Origin: CAVQBJ01 sp963819075
GTDB taxonomy: Bacteria > Actinomycetota > Thermoleophilia > Solirubrobacterales > Solirubrobacteraceae
Direction: 5' to 3'
DNA length: 64,000 bases
Assembly: GCA_963819075.1 (NCBI GenBank)
Contig: CAWFUP010000004.1
Location: forward strand, 1-64,000
Shown here: in pieces, positions 37,600 to 45,608 of the stretch
Numbering within the stretch: the first letter of the stretch is position 1
Layout: each line of letters begins with the position of its first letter
Made by a program: the position numbers and the translations under genes
Notes under the pieces: model-generated
What the model was told of the DNA's origin: nothing
The model's database searches: none
The model's input: only the letters and a program-made list of their open reading frames with translations

Positions 37600-37734
37600 T
37601 CAGTCGCGCGCGAGGACGATGTCGGCGAGGCGAGTACGGCCGTTCTTCAGCGCGATCGTGACGGGCGCGGTTCCTGTTGCGGTGGCCATCAGGGCCCGCT
37701 CCTTGATCGGGCAGGCGCGGGCGTCGCTGCTCAC
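37600..37734 (-). CDS. Small hypothetical protein (44 residues)
   Basis: GTG 37734 overlaps the stop of the upstream frame as GTGA. The peptide has SSDARACPIKERALMATATG then APVTIALKNGRTRLADIVLA and ends RD. The T-I-A-L-K-N-G-R-x-R-L strand-turn pattern and G/C third positions suggest true coding. I recognise no family. Confidence 0.4.
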   Translation of the reverse strand: MSSDARACPIKERALMATATGTAPVTIALKNGRTRLADIVLARD

Positions 37735-37937
37735 GCCGCTTGCAGGCGAGCCGTCAGCGTGCGCCGTGCCCGCCAGCAGCGTTTGCGCTGCGTCCCGCGT
37801 CTGTCGCCGCGACCGGACGTGGCGATGCCGATGTCGGCGAGGATCGCCGCGCGCTGCGGGGCGGGCAGCTCGGGTAGCGCGTGCAGTACCTTGCGCGTCC
37901 GCTCGCGCGCGATCACTTCGTGCTGGACGTCAACCAT
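37731..37937 (-). pseudogene. Possible sigma-factor C-terminal remnant
   Basis: 68 residues: VIARERTRKVLHALPELPAP, QRAAILADIG, then a basic WRARRTLTARLQAA. A-L-P-x-x-Q-R-x-A-I-L near the start and R-A-R-R-x-L at the end resemble sigma-70 region 4, but the recognition helix between them is not convincing. N-terminal regions are absent, so this is probably a decayed fragment. The remaining 36909-37599 shows no gene. Confidence 0.3.
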
Positions 37938-38019
37938 CGACGCCCCGGACTACGAATCCAGATCCACACCGAAGAGCAAGGAATCCTCAACCCCCAGCCA
38001 TAGCTAGCTAGCGACCCAT

Positions 38020-38115
38020 ACGCCCGACGAGAAGCGCCATAATTAACTCTCACCGGCATGCTGTGCGCCAAAGCAACGATCACTCTGCGACGGAAGTAAG
38101 CGTCGTCCGCCGAGT
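38020..38115 (-). pseudogene. Decayed fragment of the S8 peptidase gene
   Basis: About 95 bases are clearly homologous to 42307-42402 inside the subtilase gene. Translation gives ADDAYFRRRVIVALAHSMPV against ADDAYFHRTLIVASAHNMPV in the intact gene, covering the oxyanion-hole region. Only this piece remains, showing that a second copy of the protease existed here. Confidence 0.75.
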
Positions 38116-38143
38116 CGTGAATCTCGGGACGGTGTGCGCGTCG

Positions 38144-40846
38144 CTAAAAGGCGAATCTGACCGCAAGGGATGCAACGCTCTCAGCGTCGTGCGCGTTGCC
38201 CATCCGCTTCTGGCGCCTCGGCGTGGCGGCGTGCTTGCCGGCCTGGTATACGACGCTCCGGGCCCCGTTGGCATCGGCGAGGAACGCCTGACCGGCATTC
38301 ACCACCACCATCCTGTGGCGGCGAAAGTAGTCCACTGCGACGGAGCCGCGCTGGACCGTTGTCAGCGTCCCGGCGCAGGTGTCCTGCACGCTGTACTGCG
38401 TGCCGCGCACCGTGGCCGAGCTGTACGTGCCGCGGGTGGAGAACTTGCCGTGGTCGGTGCTCTTGAGTAGCCCGAGCACCTTGGTCGACACCGTCCGGGC
38501 CGCGGAGGCCCGCTTGCCGAGGGTCGCGCAGGCCCTCGCACGGCTGACTGTGTCCCGCAGGTCGAGCTCGGTGGCCCCCCGCTGGGCGACGTTCTGCAAC
38601 AGCATGAACACGCCGGCGGTGAAATCCCCGGTGGACAGCGGGCCACCGGTGGCGCTGGCCGCGGTCACCGAGACGGTGCCGCGGGTCGTATCGAGGACCG
38701 ACCCGACTGGGATCTGCCGGGCTTGCGTCAGCGGAACGAAATGCAGCCCGAGCGCTTTGGCGCTGATCGCGGCGCGCGGGCCGTGGACGCGGCTGAGCGT
38801 CGCGCCCGGCGGCAGCGCGATAAGCACCGTGCCGCTGACTGGGGCCACGTTCTCGGCCCTGTACAGGACCGGCGGAGGGACGGTGCCCGGCGCCGTGGAG
38901 GTGCTCGAGGGCGTGGCGGTCGAGGTAGTCGTGCTGTGCGTCGCGGTGCTCGTGACCGACGTCGTGGTGTGGCCGGTCGGCGGCGGCGCCGAGGACGACG
39001 ATGTGGTGATGACGTTCTGCTGGAGTGCCGCGATGGTCACCGTGACGCCGGCGGAGGTAGAGCCATCGAGGACATCGTCACCGGAGTAGATCGCGGTAAT
39101 CGCGTGCGTCCCGGCCGCTGGGTAGATGGTCGCGCATGTAGCGGTCGCGGTCGTGGCGCCAACCGGCTGCGCGGAGCATCCGGCGATGTCAGTCCCGCCG
39201 TCCTGGAACTCGACGGTGCCGGTGGGCTGATCGGATCCCGGGTTCTGCGGCGCGACCGTCGCGGTGTAGGTGACCGTCTCCCCGACGGCCGGGGTGAGGT
39301 TGGACGCCGAGAGCGATGTGCTGCTCGGCTCACCGGCAGCGAACGTGATATTGGTGTCGCCAGTGGATCCCTGCAGCGCGCTGGGATCGGTCGGCGCGAA
39401 AGCAGCTTCGACATCCTCTCCCCCGATCTGCCCGGGGAGCGAGACTTGGCATGTCGCGGCGTACACGCCGGGCGAGGTCTGCACGACTGGCTGGCTGGCG
39501 CACGCGGCGATCGGCGTTTGCATCGCGCTGAACGCGACCGTTCCGGCGGGCACTGCACCTGCCGGGACTGAGAGCGCCGACACCTTTGCGGTGAGCGTCA
39601 CGGTCTGGTTGGGCAGCGGTGTTGTCGGGCTGTTCGTCAGCGTCGTGATGGTCGGCGCGGCGCCGGCGGTCAGGATCGTGAGCGTAATGGCGTGCGCGCC
39701 GTAGTTGATCTGCGCGGTCGGCTGGTCGGCGCTCGGTTCGACGGGGCATTGGATCTCGACGGTACTGCCGTCGGGCGCCTGGAATAGCGTGCCGCTGAGC
39801 GTGCCGGTGTACGTAGTGATCGTGTCGACGTCCCCGGGCTTCATCTGGGCGCATTCGCTGTTCCCGCCGGAGGGCATCACGGCATCGAGCACCCCGAAGA
39901 AAACGTCGTTCGGCGTGAGCGTCAGGTTGCCCGTGACGTTCAACTGTGAGTAGTCAGTCCCCGCTGTGGTGCCCGCCTGGTTGACCGTCGTGAAGTACTG
40001 GCTGGCCGTCCCGAACATGGTGTTCCCGGCGACGTTCATGGTCTGGCCGCCACTCGGGGAGAAGAAGCCGAGGTTGAGGTCGGATCGGTTTAGTGTCAGC
40101 GCACCGAAGTCCGCGTTACCCGCCTTCAGTACGGCGTCGTTGACCGTGACGGTGTGCCCGTCGGTCGCGTCGAGCTTGGCATGGCTCCCTTGCGCGCCTT
40201 GTGCGCCGAGAATGCCTTGGACGCCGGAGGTGGAGCCGTTCACGGTGATCGGGCCGACTTCGACATCGTCGGCTGAGAAGAGGATCTCGTTCTGGTTCGA
40301 CGGGATCGACAGGGTGAGCGCGTCGGTAGTTCCGCTCACGTTCTCGCCGAAGTTCAGGGTATTCGCGGTGCCGGAGACGCCCCATGTCTGGGGTGCGCTC
40401 AAGGTGATCGGGTTGTTGATGTGCTCGACGTCGAGCGTGTCGCTGTCGCCGGTCAGCGTGAAGCCGCCGCTGCCGAGCGTGAACCCGTGGCCGCCGAGAA
40501 GGTAGTCGGCGTCAGCGGGGTTGGAGAACACGATGCCGCCGATCGTCAGTCCGGTCTCGTCGTCGACCGGGAAGCACTGGATCGAGGAAGGGTTATCAAC
40601 GCAATCAGCTAAGTGCGGGAAGGTCAGCGTACCGATCGGCGCGGTCAGCGCCGACCCGCCCCAGTTCGCCGCGTCTGAGAAGTTCAGCGCCGTCGCTCCC
40701 GGCCCCCCGCCAGTCCACGTGAAGTCCGTAGCGAGCGCCGGCGCCGCCCAGAAAGCTACCGCGGCGACGCTGATGGCCGCGGCGACACCCGCCATATATC
40801 CACGTCGGCAGCGCGAGCGTGCCGTGAGCCTCATGCCCGTGCCCAT
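38144..40846 (-). CDS. Large secreted Ig-like protein with FecR-like tail
   Basis: ATG 40846 has AGGGGGA upstream; the 900-residue product starts with a signal peptide (GYMAGVAAAISVAAVAFWAA, PALA). Residues about 45-370 form an autotransporter/passenger-like beta region (DFTWTGGGPGATALNFSDAA, ANTLNFGENVSGTTDALTLS). Two bacterial Ig-like repeats follow (TLTNSPTTPLPNQTVTLTAK; NLTPAVGETVTYTATVAPQN), then a Ser/Thr linker. The last about 230 residues hold a FecR-like module: RQIPVGSVLDTTRGTVSVTA, STDHGKFSTRGTYSSATVRG, then YFRRHRMVVVNAGQAFLAD. The same module ends the gene at 45609-47615. Confidence 0.8.
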   Translation of the reverse strand: MGTGMRLTARSRCRRGYMAGVAAAISVAAVAFWAAPALATDFTWTGGGPGATALNFSDAANWGGSALTAPIGTLTFPHLADCVDNPSSIQCFPVDDETGLTIGGIVFSNPADADYLLGGHGFTLGSGGFTLTGDSDTLDVEHINNPITLSAPQTWGVSGTANTLNFGENVSGTTDALTLSIPSNQNEILFSADDVEVGPITVNGSTSGVQGILGAQGAQGSHAKLDATDGHTVTVNDAVLKAGNADFGALTLNRSDLNLGFFSPSGGQTMNVAGNTMFGTASQYFTTVNQAGTTAGTDYSQLNVTGNLTLTPNDVFFGVLDAVMPSGGNSECAQMKPGDVDTITTYTGTLSGTLFQAPDGSTVEIQCPVEPSADQPTAQINYGAHAITLTILTAGAAPTITTLTNSPTTPLPNQTVTLTAKVSALSVPAGAVPAGTVAFSAMQTPIAACASQPVVQTSPGVYAATCQVSLPGQIGGEDVEAAFAPTDPSALQGSTGDTNITFAAGEPSSTSLSASNLTPAVGETVTYTATVAPQNPGSDQPTGTVEFQDGGTDIAGCSAQPVGATTATATCATIYPAAGTHAITAIYSGDDVLDGSTSAGVTVTIAALQQNVITTSSSSAPPPTGHTTTSVTSTATHSTTTSTATPSSTSTAPGTVPPPVLYRAENVAPVSGTVLIALPPGATLSRVHGPRAAISAKALGLHFVPLTQARQIPVGSVLDTTRGTVSVTAASATGGPLSTGDFTAGVFMLLQNVAQRGATELDLRDTVSRARACATLGKRASAARTVSTKVLGLLKSTDHGKFSTRGTYSSATVRGTQYSVQDTCAGTLTTVQRGSVAVDYFRRHRMVVVNAGQAFLADANGARSVVYQAGKHAATPRRQKRMGNAHDAESVASLAVRFAF

Positions 40847-41085
40847 GTGTGATCCCCCTGATCGTTTTGCTGCGCGTCGTGGCCGAACCACGCTCGCGCC
40901 CGGTGTCGCGTCGGGCGCGCTCCCCGTCTGTGCTATCCGTCGGGTCAGGCCCAGCCGGGCCGGTTAGTCCTTGGGCTGGGCCCTGGCTGACTCGATGTCT
41001 TCGGTGTCGGCCTTCAGACCCGCGCAGGCGCGGCCGTGGACTTTGCCCGACCGATGGCCGTGCTCAGCCTCTCACCACCGGCCCG

Positions 41086-41262
41086 TCAGATCCTGAAACT
41101 CTCGGGCTTCTCGGCCGGAGCGACGCCGTGGAAGCCGTGGGCCTCGGTCTCGGGCTCTTCACCCGCAGCAACACCGGAGCCGCGTGTTTCGGCCTCGAGC
41201 GTCTCGGCTGAACTCGTCGTGGAACTCTTGGTCGCGGTCGGATCTTGCTCGTCCGTGCTCAT
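41086..41262 (-). CDS. Precursor-like small peptide B
   Basis: ATG 41262 has a perfect AGGAGG (AGGAGGCACGC before ATG). The 58-residue peptide is acidic and Ser/Thr-rich (MSTDEQDPTATKSSTTSSAE) and ends GEEPETEAHGFHGVAPAEKP then ESFRI. The Glu-Thr-Glu-Ala-His-x-Phe block and the C-terminal Phe-Arg-hydrophobic ending match peptide A at 42941-43123, as do its ribosome site and 5' end (GAyAGGAGGCAC). It lies downstream of the GAF gene in the same direction. No Cys and no hydrophobic stretch, so it is soluble. A leader/core peptide is the likeliest identity, but a small acidic regulatory protein cannot be excluded. Confidence 0.7.
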   Translation of the reverse strand: MSTDEQDPTATKSSTTSSAETLEAETRGSGVAAGEEPETEAHGFHGVAPAEKPESFRI

Positions 41263-41408
41263 GCGTGCCTCCTATCGTGGTGAACTGAGACACTACACCA
41301 CGTCGGGCGCGGCTTTCTGCCGTCCTTCGTGCTCGTCGGGGGCCGGACCCCATCACAGGACGCAAGCGCCGTAGGAACTCGGCCGCCGTGCGCCGAGATG
41401 GAGCACCG

Positions 41409-42050
41409 TTAGACCAGAAGGCTGCGCAGCGCCCGAAGGAGCGCCAAGCCGGCCTCGTGGCGTGATCCGTCGAGGCCTGCGATCGTCTCGACCAGCGAGG
41501 CGATGTCCGACAGCTCCGAGTCGCCTTCGCTTAGCACGGTACGCGCGCGCTCGGCTCGGTTGGCGAGCTCGAGCGCAAGCGCCGCTTGGTGGGCGAAGTG
41601 GCCGAGCAAGTCCATTTCAGGGAGCGTGAAGGCTGCGTGCTCGGGCCGGTCGAGAACCGACAGCACCCCAAGCGCCCGATCGTCCAGCAGCAGCGGCACA
41701 GCCATCAGCCCGCTCGGCACGTAACCGGTAGATTCGGCGACGTCTCGAGCAAATCGCGGGTCGGCCGCCACGTCCTCCAGCACGACCGGTTGGCGCGCCG
41801 ACAGCACCCAGCCAGCGATCCCTCTGGCGGCGGGCATCCGCGTGCCAACGAGGTGCTTGGACCCTTCGCCCGAGACCGCGGCGAACACAAGCTCACTCGC
41901 ATCAGAGTCGTGGAGCATGATCGAGGACGCCCGCGCATGAAAGATCGCCCGCGCAACATCAACGATCGACCGCAGCAGCGCCGCGTGTGTGTCGTTTGCC
42001 CCCAGCGCACCTGCCGCGACCGCCGCGCGCAGGTCGCCCGGACCGCTCAC
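41409..42050 (-). CDS. GAF-domain protein
   Basis: GTG/ATG at 42050 overlaps the peptidase stop by four bases; 213 residues. One GAF domain fills the protein: LRSIVDVARAIFHARASSIM, LVGTRMPAARGIAGWVLSAR, PVVLEDVAADPRF, LMAVPLLLDDRALGVLSVLD. A coiled-coil-like C-terminus follows (AALALELANRAERARTVLSE). No output domain is fused, so it may sense a small ligand or act as a scaffold for the adjacent protease. Order is peptide A - protease - GAF - peptide B. Confidence 0.85.
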   Translation of the reverse strand: MSGPGDLRAAVAAGALGANDTHAALLRSIVDVARAIFHARASSIMLHDSDASELVFAAVSGEGSKHLVGTRMPAARGIAGWVLSARQPVVLEDVAADPRFARDVAESTGYVPSGLMAVPLLLDDRALGVLSVLDRPEHAAFTLPEMDLLGHFAHQAALALELANRAERARTVLSEGDSELSDIASLVETIAGLDGSRHEAGLALLRALRSLLV

Positions 42051-42859
42051 GCGGCCTCGGCTACGTTCGTCGCTGTCGCGTGCAGGACCGTCTTGACCTG
42101 AAACGGCGTGAGCTGCGGATGCTTAGCGATGATCAACGCGCAAAGGCCGCTGATGTGCGGAGTCGCGAACGAGTTACCGGTCGCTCGGACGTGGCCACCG
42201 CCTGGCCACGCGACCTCGACGTTCGCGCCGCGCCCGAAGAACTCGACAGGCGGCCTGGGGTTGTAGTGGAACTCGAACGGCTCGAGACGGTCGTGGCTGG
42301 CGACCGATACGACCGACGAGAAACGCCATGGATAACTCTCAACCGGCATGTTGTGGGCCGACGCAACGATCAGTGTGCGATGGAAGTAGGCGTCGTCGGC
42401 CAACTCGTGCAGCGCCTCGACGAACTCGCGCCGACTCGTCGACATGCTCAGGTTGACGACGTCAAAGCCCTCGGCGATCGCCCAGCGCACGCCGGCAACG
42501 AAGTCGGCTCCAGTCCCCGTCGCATCCGCGCCGAGCACACGCGCGCTGGTCAGCTCGCACGCCGGCGCCAGCGATCGCACAATCCCGGCGCACGCCGTGC
42601 CGTGCCCGTTGGCATCAGGCACCTCATCGGCCTCGACATGCGGCTCGCCACCATGGCCGGCAGTCACCACCACCGCCCGCGAGATGGGCACGACATCCGG
42701 ATGCTGGTCATCCACGCCCGAATCCACAATACAAATGCGGGCGCCCGCACCAACTGACCCGCCCCAAGCCCAATCTCGGGTGATCGGCGCCGGCCACCGG
42801 GTCGGCACGGCCGGGCCGGCCGTCTCGTCAAGGCCCCAAGCTGGGAACTCCGCGTTCAT
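42047..42859 (-). CDS. Leaderless subtilisin-like (S8) peptidase
   Basis: 270 residues from ATG 42859 with no signal peptide. The triad is complete: Asp46 in ICIVDSGVDDQHPDV, His86 in NGHGTACAG, Ser230 in ATGNSFATPHISG, plus oxyanion Asn170 in VASAHNMP. There is no inhibitor-type propeptide, so it should act inside the cell, as do maturation proteases of some ribosomal peptides. It is coupled to the GAF gene (ATGA) and preceded by peptide A and a hairpin. Substrate inferred: the two peptides. Confidence 0.92.
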   Translation of the reverse strand: MNAEFPAWGLDETAGPAVPTRWPAPITRDWAWGGSVGAGARICIVDSGVDDQHPDVVPISRAVVVTAGHGGEPHVEADEVPDANGHGTACAGIVRSLAPACELTSARVLGADATGTGADFVAGVRWAIAEGFDVVNLSMSTSRREFVEALHELADDAYFHRTLIVASAHNMPVESYPWRFSSVVSVASHDRLEPFEFHYNPRPPVEFFGRGANVEVAWPGGGHVRATGNSFATPHISGLCALIIAKHPQLTPFQVKTVLHATATNVAEAA

Positions 42860-42899
42860 CGCGCGCCCACGCTACTGCTTCGGAGCGTCCTGCCGCGGG

Positions 42900-42935
42900 C
42901 GGGTCGCCGGTGCCCCGATAGACGCCGGCGACCCG
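42900..42935 (-). promoter_or_regulatory. Perfect hairpin between peptide A and the protease
   Basis: CGGGTCGCCGG (42900-42910) and its exact complement (42925-42935) form an 11-bp stem with a 14-base loop, starting six bases after the peptide A stop. There is no U tract. This is where precursor-peptide operons often carry an attenuator that makes the peptide more abundant than the enzymes. Confidence 0.6.
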
Positions 42936-42940
42936 ACCGG

Positions 42941-43123
42941 TCAATACCTGAAGTTCTGGGTTTCCTTCTCGGGCTGCTGGCCCGGCGCGTACCTGAAGGT
43001 ATGCGCCTCGGTCTCGGGCTCGTCCGCCGGCGCTCGCCTCGACGTGTCAGCTTCGGCCGCGGGCCCAATCTCGACGTCTTCGCCCGTGGTGGGCTGCTGC
43101 GTGGAATTCGCGTCGTCGTTCAT
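42941..43123 (-). CDS. Precursor-like small peptide A
   Basis: ATG 43123 has a perfect AGGAGG; 60 residues. The first 33 are acidic, Thr/Ala-rich and leader-like (MNDDANSTQQPTTGEDVEIG). The end has two copies of a short unit: ETEAHTFRY and EKETQNFRY, separated by APGQQP. The same E-T-E-A-H-x-F block occurs in peptide B. No Cys, Trp or hydrophobic segments occur; Tyr, Phe, Arg, Thr and Glu in the units are candidate sites for modification or cleavage. It heads the protease-GAF-peptide B row. Confidence 0.75.
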   Translation of the reverse strand: MNDDANSTQQPTTGEDVEIGPAAEADTSRRAPADEPETEAHTFRYAPGQQPEKETQNFRY

Positions 43124-43189
43124 GGTGTGCCTCCTGTCGCTGTTGATGTCTACCTGACCGATCGGGCCCGACTCGTCGTCCCGATCGCT

Positions 43190-43345
43190 CTACCAGGCCG
43201 CCGCGTCGGCGACCATGACCGTTTCGCTGTGCAACCCGACCGCTGGCCGGATATTGCCGATCGGCAGCACGGTGCTCGGCAACCCGGAAGCCTTCGCGAT
43301 GAACGCGTGGCCCGCCCTCACCACGACCTGTTGTGCCGCCGCTGA
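43190..43345 (-). pseudogene. Fragment of a FecR-like tail module
   Basis: The minus frame reads QQVVVRAGHAFIAKASGLPS, matching the end of the FecR-like modules in the two flanking secreted proteins (HRMVVVNAGQAFLADANGA; HQTVVLHAGQSVLALASGA), then runs on to a stop. The upstream part of the module is missing. The remainder of 43124-43669 holds no gene and must contain the promoters of peptide A and of the transporter. Confidence 0.55.
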
Positions 43346-43669
43346 GGACGCAGCGCCGTGAACGCCCAGCCCACGCTCGGTAGCGCCACCGCAGCCGCCA
43401 GTCTGCTCGCCCAACACCTGGCGACTCCCCGCCAGTACCAATCGCACAACAAACGCTCCGTGTCCGCGCGGACTTGTTGGTGGCTATTCGCTAGCGTGAA
43501 CCCGGCGGACCCTATCAGACCATTCGCATGTGGTGGTTAACGCCGCTTGCGCGATCAGCGCCCGCCGAGCCCCGTTCCTGTGCGCATCAGGGGTACGGCA
43601 CCTTGGGCGAGCTACGCGCCACGCCGGCGTGCGGCGAATGTGGCCGCCATCTGTGATGCTGAGCGCGTC

Positions 43670-45334
43670 ATGGGGCGACTGAGGACTGGCCTGCGCAATC
43701 GCCGGGATGCCGCTCGCGACGCGCTCGCGGAACCAAATCTCCGTCGTCTCAATCTCGCCTATCTCTGCTCACAGCTCGGAGGTTGGGCGTACTTCGTCGC
43801 CATCAGCGTGTATGCCTTCGACCACGGGGGAGCGAGGGCCGTCGGGCTGATGACAGTGCTGCGCCTTACGCCTGCCCTTCTGGCGGCGCCGTTCGCCGGC
43901 GCGCTCGCCGACCGCTTCCCGCGTCGTCCGGTGATGATCGTGGCGGACCTCGGGCGCGCCGCTGCGCAGACGGCGGCAGCGATCCTCGTGATTAGCGCCG
44001 CGCCACCACTCACCGTCTACCTAGCGATCGCCGGGTCCGGGCTGGCGGGCTGCGCGTTTGAGCCGGCCAAGGCGGCGCTGCTACCCGCCCTGGCCCAGAC
44101 GCCGCAGCAACTGACGGCGGCCAACGCCCTGGGGGCGACGATCGAAAGCATCGGGATAACCGTCGGACCGGCGCTCGGCGGGCTGTTGCTCGGCATCTCG
44201 AGCGTCCAGGTCGTGCTGCTCACGTTTGCCGCCGCGAGCGTCGTTTCAGCGGCCCTCGTGTCGCGGATCGACGGCGAGCCTGGGCGCAACCGTGAGCAGC
44301 GGGAGAGGGGTGGGGTGCTGCGCCGCTCATTGGCCGGTTTCGAGACGATCGCGCGCGATCACGCGCTACGGACTGTGGTTGGGGTCTTCGCCGTGCAGAT
44401 GCTGGCCTTTGGGCTACTCAATGTGTTTGTCGTCGACATCGCGCTGCAGGAGCTGCGCATCGGCGCTAGCGGCACCGGTTGGTTACTGACCGCCGCGGGC
44501 GTTGGTGGCATCGCGGGCGGCGTGGCGACGGTGAGCCTCGCCGGTCAGCGGCTCGCAGCGTCCCTGGGGCTCGGGATGGCGCTGATCGCCGGCGGCTATT
44601 TCCTCCTCGCCGCGTTTGCCAGTGTACCGGTCGCGTTGGCCGCCATCTTGCTCACGAACCTCGGCGGCTGCTATGTCGACGTCGCCACGTTTACGCTGCT
44701 GCAGCGTGCCGTCGACGAATCGGTGTTGGCTCGCGCGTTCAGTGTTATCGGCACGATCATTGTCGGTGCGTTGCTTCTCGGCGGCGTGATCGCTCCGCTG
44801 CTCATCGCGGCCACCGGGTTGAGCCGGGCGCTCGCGCTAAGCGGCGCGACGGTCTTGGGCTGCATCGCCCTGGCGCTTCCAGCGTTGAGGCGGATTGACT
44901 CCGCCGCCCCGAGACCCCTCGATGGCCTCATGCTGCTTCGCGGCGTGTCGCTGTTCTCCGTGTTGTCCGTGCCCGTGCTTGAGCGCCTGGCAGGCGAGCT
45001 GCAGGACCAGCGGAACGCCGCCGGGGACGCAATCGTCACTCAGGGCGACCCTGGCGACAGCTATTTCATTATCGCGCAGGGTACCGCGGAGGTCTTCGTC
45101 GACGACCGTTCGATCACCGTGCTCGGACCGGGTGATGCGTTTGGTGAAATCGCCCTGCTGCTCGACAGGCCTCGCACCGCGACCATCGTCGCTCGAGACG
45201 ATATCCACCTCGGCAGGCTGGATCGTGACGTGTTTCTCATGGTCGTCGTGGGCGACGACGAGGTCCGCCGTGCTGGCACGGACATCGCCAACGGCCTACT
45301 TGCCCGGGCGCGACCGTCCACGATGACTTTCTAA
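43670..45334 (+). CDS. MFS transporter with C-terminal cyclic-nucleotide-binding domain
   Basis: ATG 43670 is preferred over a start at 43547, giving 554 residues. Residues about 15-410 form a 12-helix MFS transporter of the MFS_3/enterobactin-exporter type: LNLAYLCSQLGGWAYFVAIS, FAGALADRFPRRPVMIVADL, CAFEPAKAALLPALAQTPQQ. Residues about 425-545 are a cNMP-binding domain: DAIVTQGDPGDSYFIIAQGT, GPGDAFGEIALLLDRPRTAT, which retains the phosphate-cassette G-E-I-A and Arg. Binding of cAMP or cGMP could gate transport. It is divergent from the peptide cassette and may export its product, which is inference from position. Confidence 0.88.
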   Translation: MGRLRTGLRNRRDAARDALAEPNLRRLNLAYLCSQLGGWAYFVAISVYAFDHGGARAVGLMTVLRLTPALLAAPFAGALADRFPRRPVMIVADLGRAAAQTAAAILVISAAPPLTVYLAIAGSGLAGCAFEPAKAALLPALAQTPQQLTAANALGATIESIGITVGPALGGLLLGISSVQVVLLTFAAASVVSAALVSRIDGEPGRNREQRERGGVLRRSLAGFETIARDHALRTVVGVFAVQMLAFGLLNVFVVDIALQELRIGASGTGWLLTAAGVGGIAGGVATVSLAGQRLAASLGLGMALIAGGYFLLAAFASVPVALAAILLTNLGGCYVDVATFTLLQRAVDESVLARAFSVIGTIIVGALLLGGVIAPLLIAATGLSRALALSGATVLGCIALALPALRRIDSAAPRPLDGLMLLRGVSLFSVLSVPVLERLAGELQDQRNAAGDAIVTQGDPGDSYFIIAQGTAEVFVDDRSITVLGPGDAFGEIALLLDRPRTATIVARDDIHLGRLDRDVFLMVVVGDDEVRRAGTDIANGLLARARPSTMTF

Positions 45335-45351
45335 CCGCATAGCCCATGCGG
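45335..45351 (+). terminator. Hairpin after the transporter gene
   Basis: CCGCAT and ATGCGG with loop AGCCC begin at the base after the transporter stop codon. The stem is only six base pairs and has no U tract, so its role as terminator is uncertain. The rest up to 45608 has no gene. Confidence 0.35.
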
Positions 45352-45608
45352 CCTCGGAACCGTGTGGCGCAGCGGCCACGCTGCGAGCGTCGCGGGTTAC
45401 TAACGTCGCGTCAGCTCTCGCGAGTCGACCTGCCGCGCGTACGTGCCACGTCCGCGGCGCGCGGCGGCAGGAGAAGCCGCGGCGGCCGCGCGCTCGTCGG
45501 GCGGCGCTACTCAGCCACGCGGCAAGCGCCGCCAGCAGCGCTGCGTTCGACCGGTCCGCGGCGCGGAACGACTGCCGGATATCTATAGGCCCCCGGGGCC
45601 GGCGCTTG

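Noticed and set aside
37153..38007. Plus-strand ORF of 284 residues in the 37 kb gap
   Set aside because: Arg/Ala/Pro-rich, no start signal; the minus strand gives more credible short proteins in the same place.
42941..43123. Peptide A as a lanthipeptide, lasso or thiopeptide precursor
   Set aside because: No Cys for thioether rings and no LanM/LanB, B1/B2 lasso proteins, YcaO or radical SAM enzymes in the neighbourhood.
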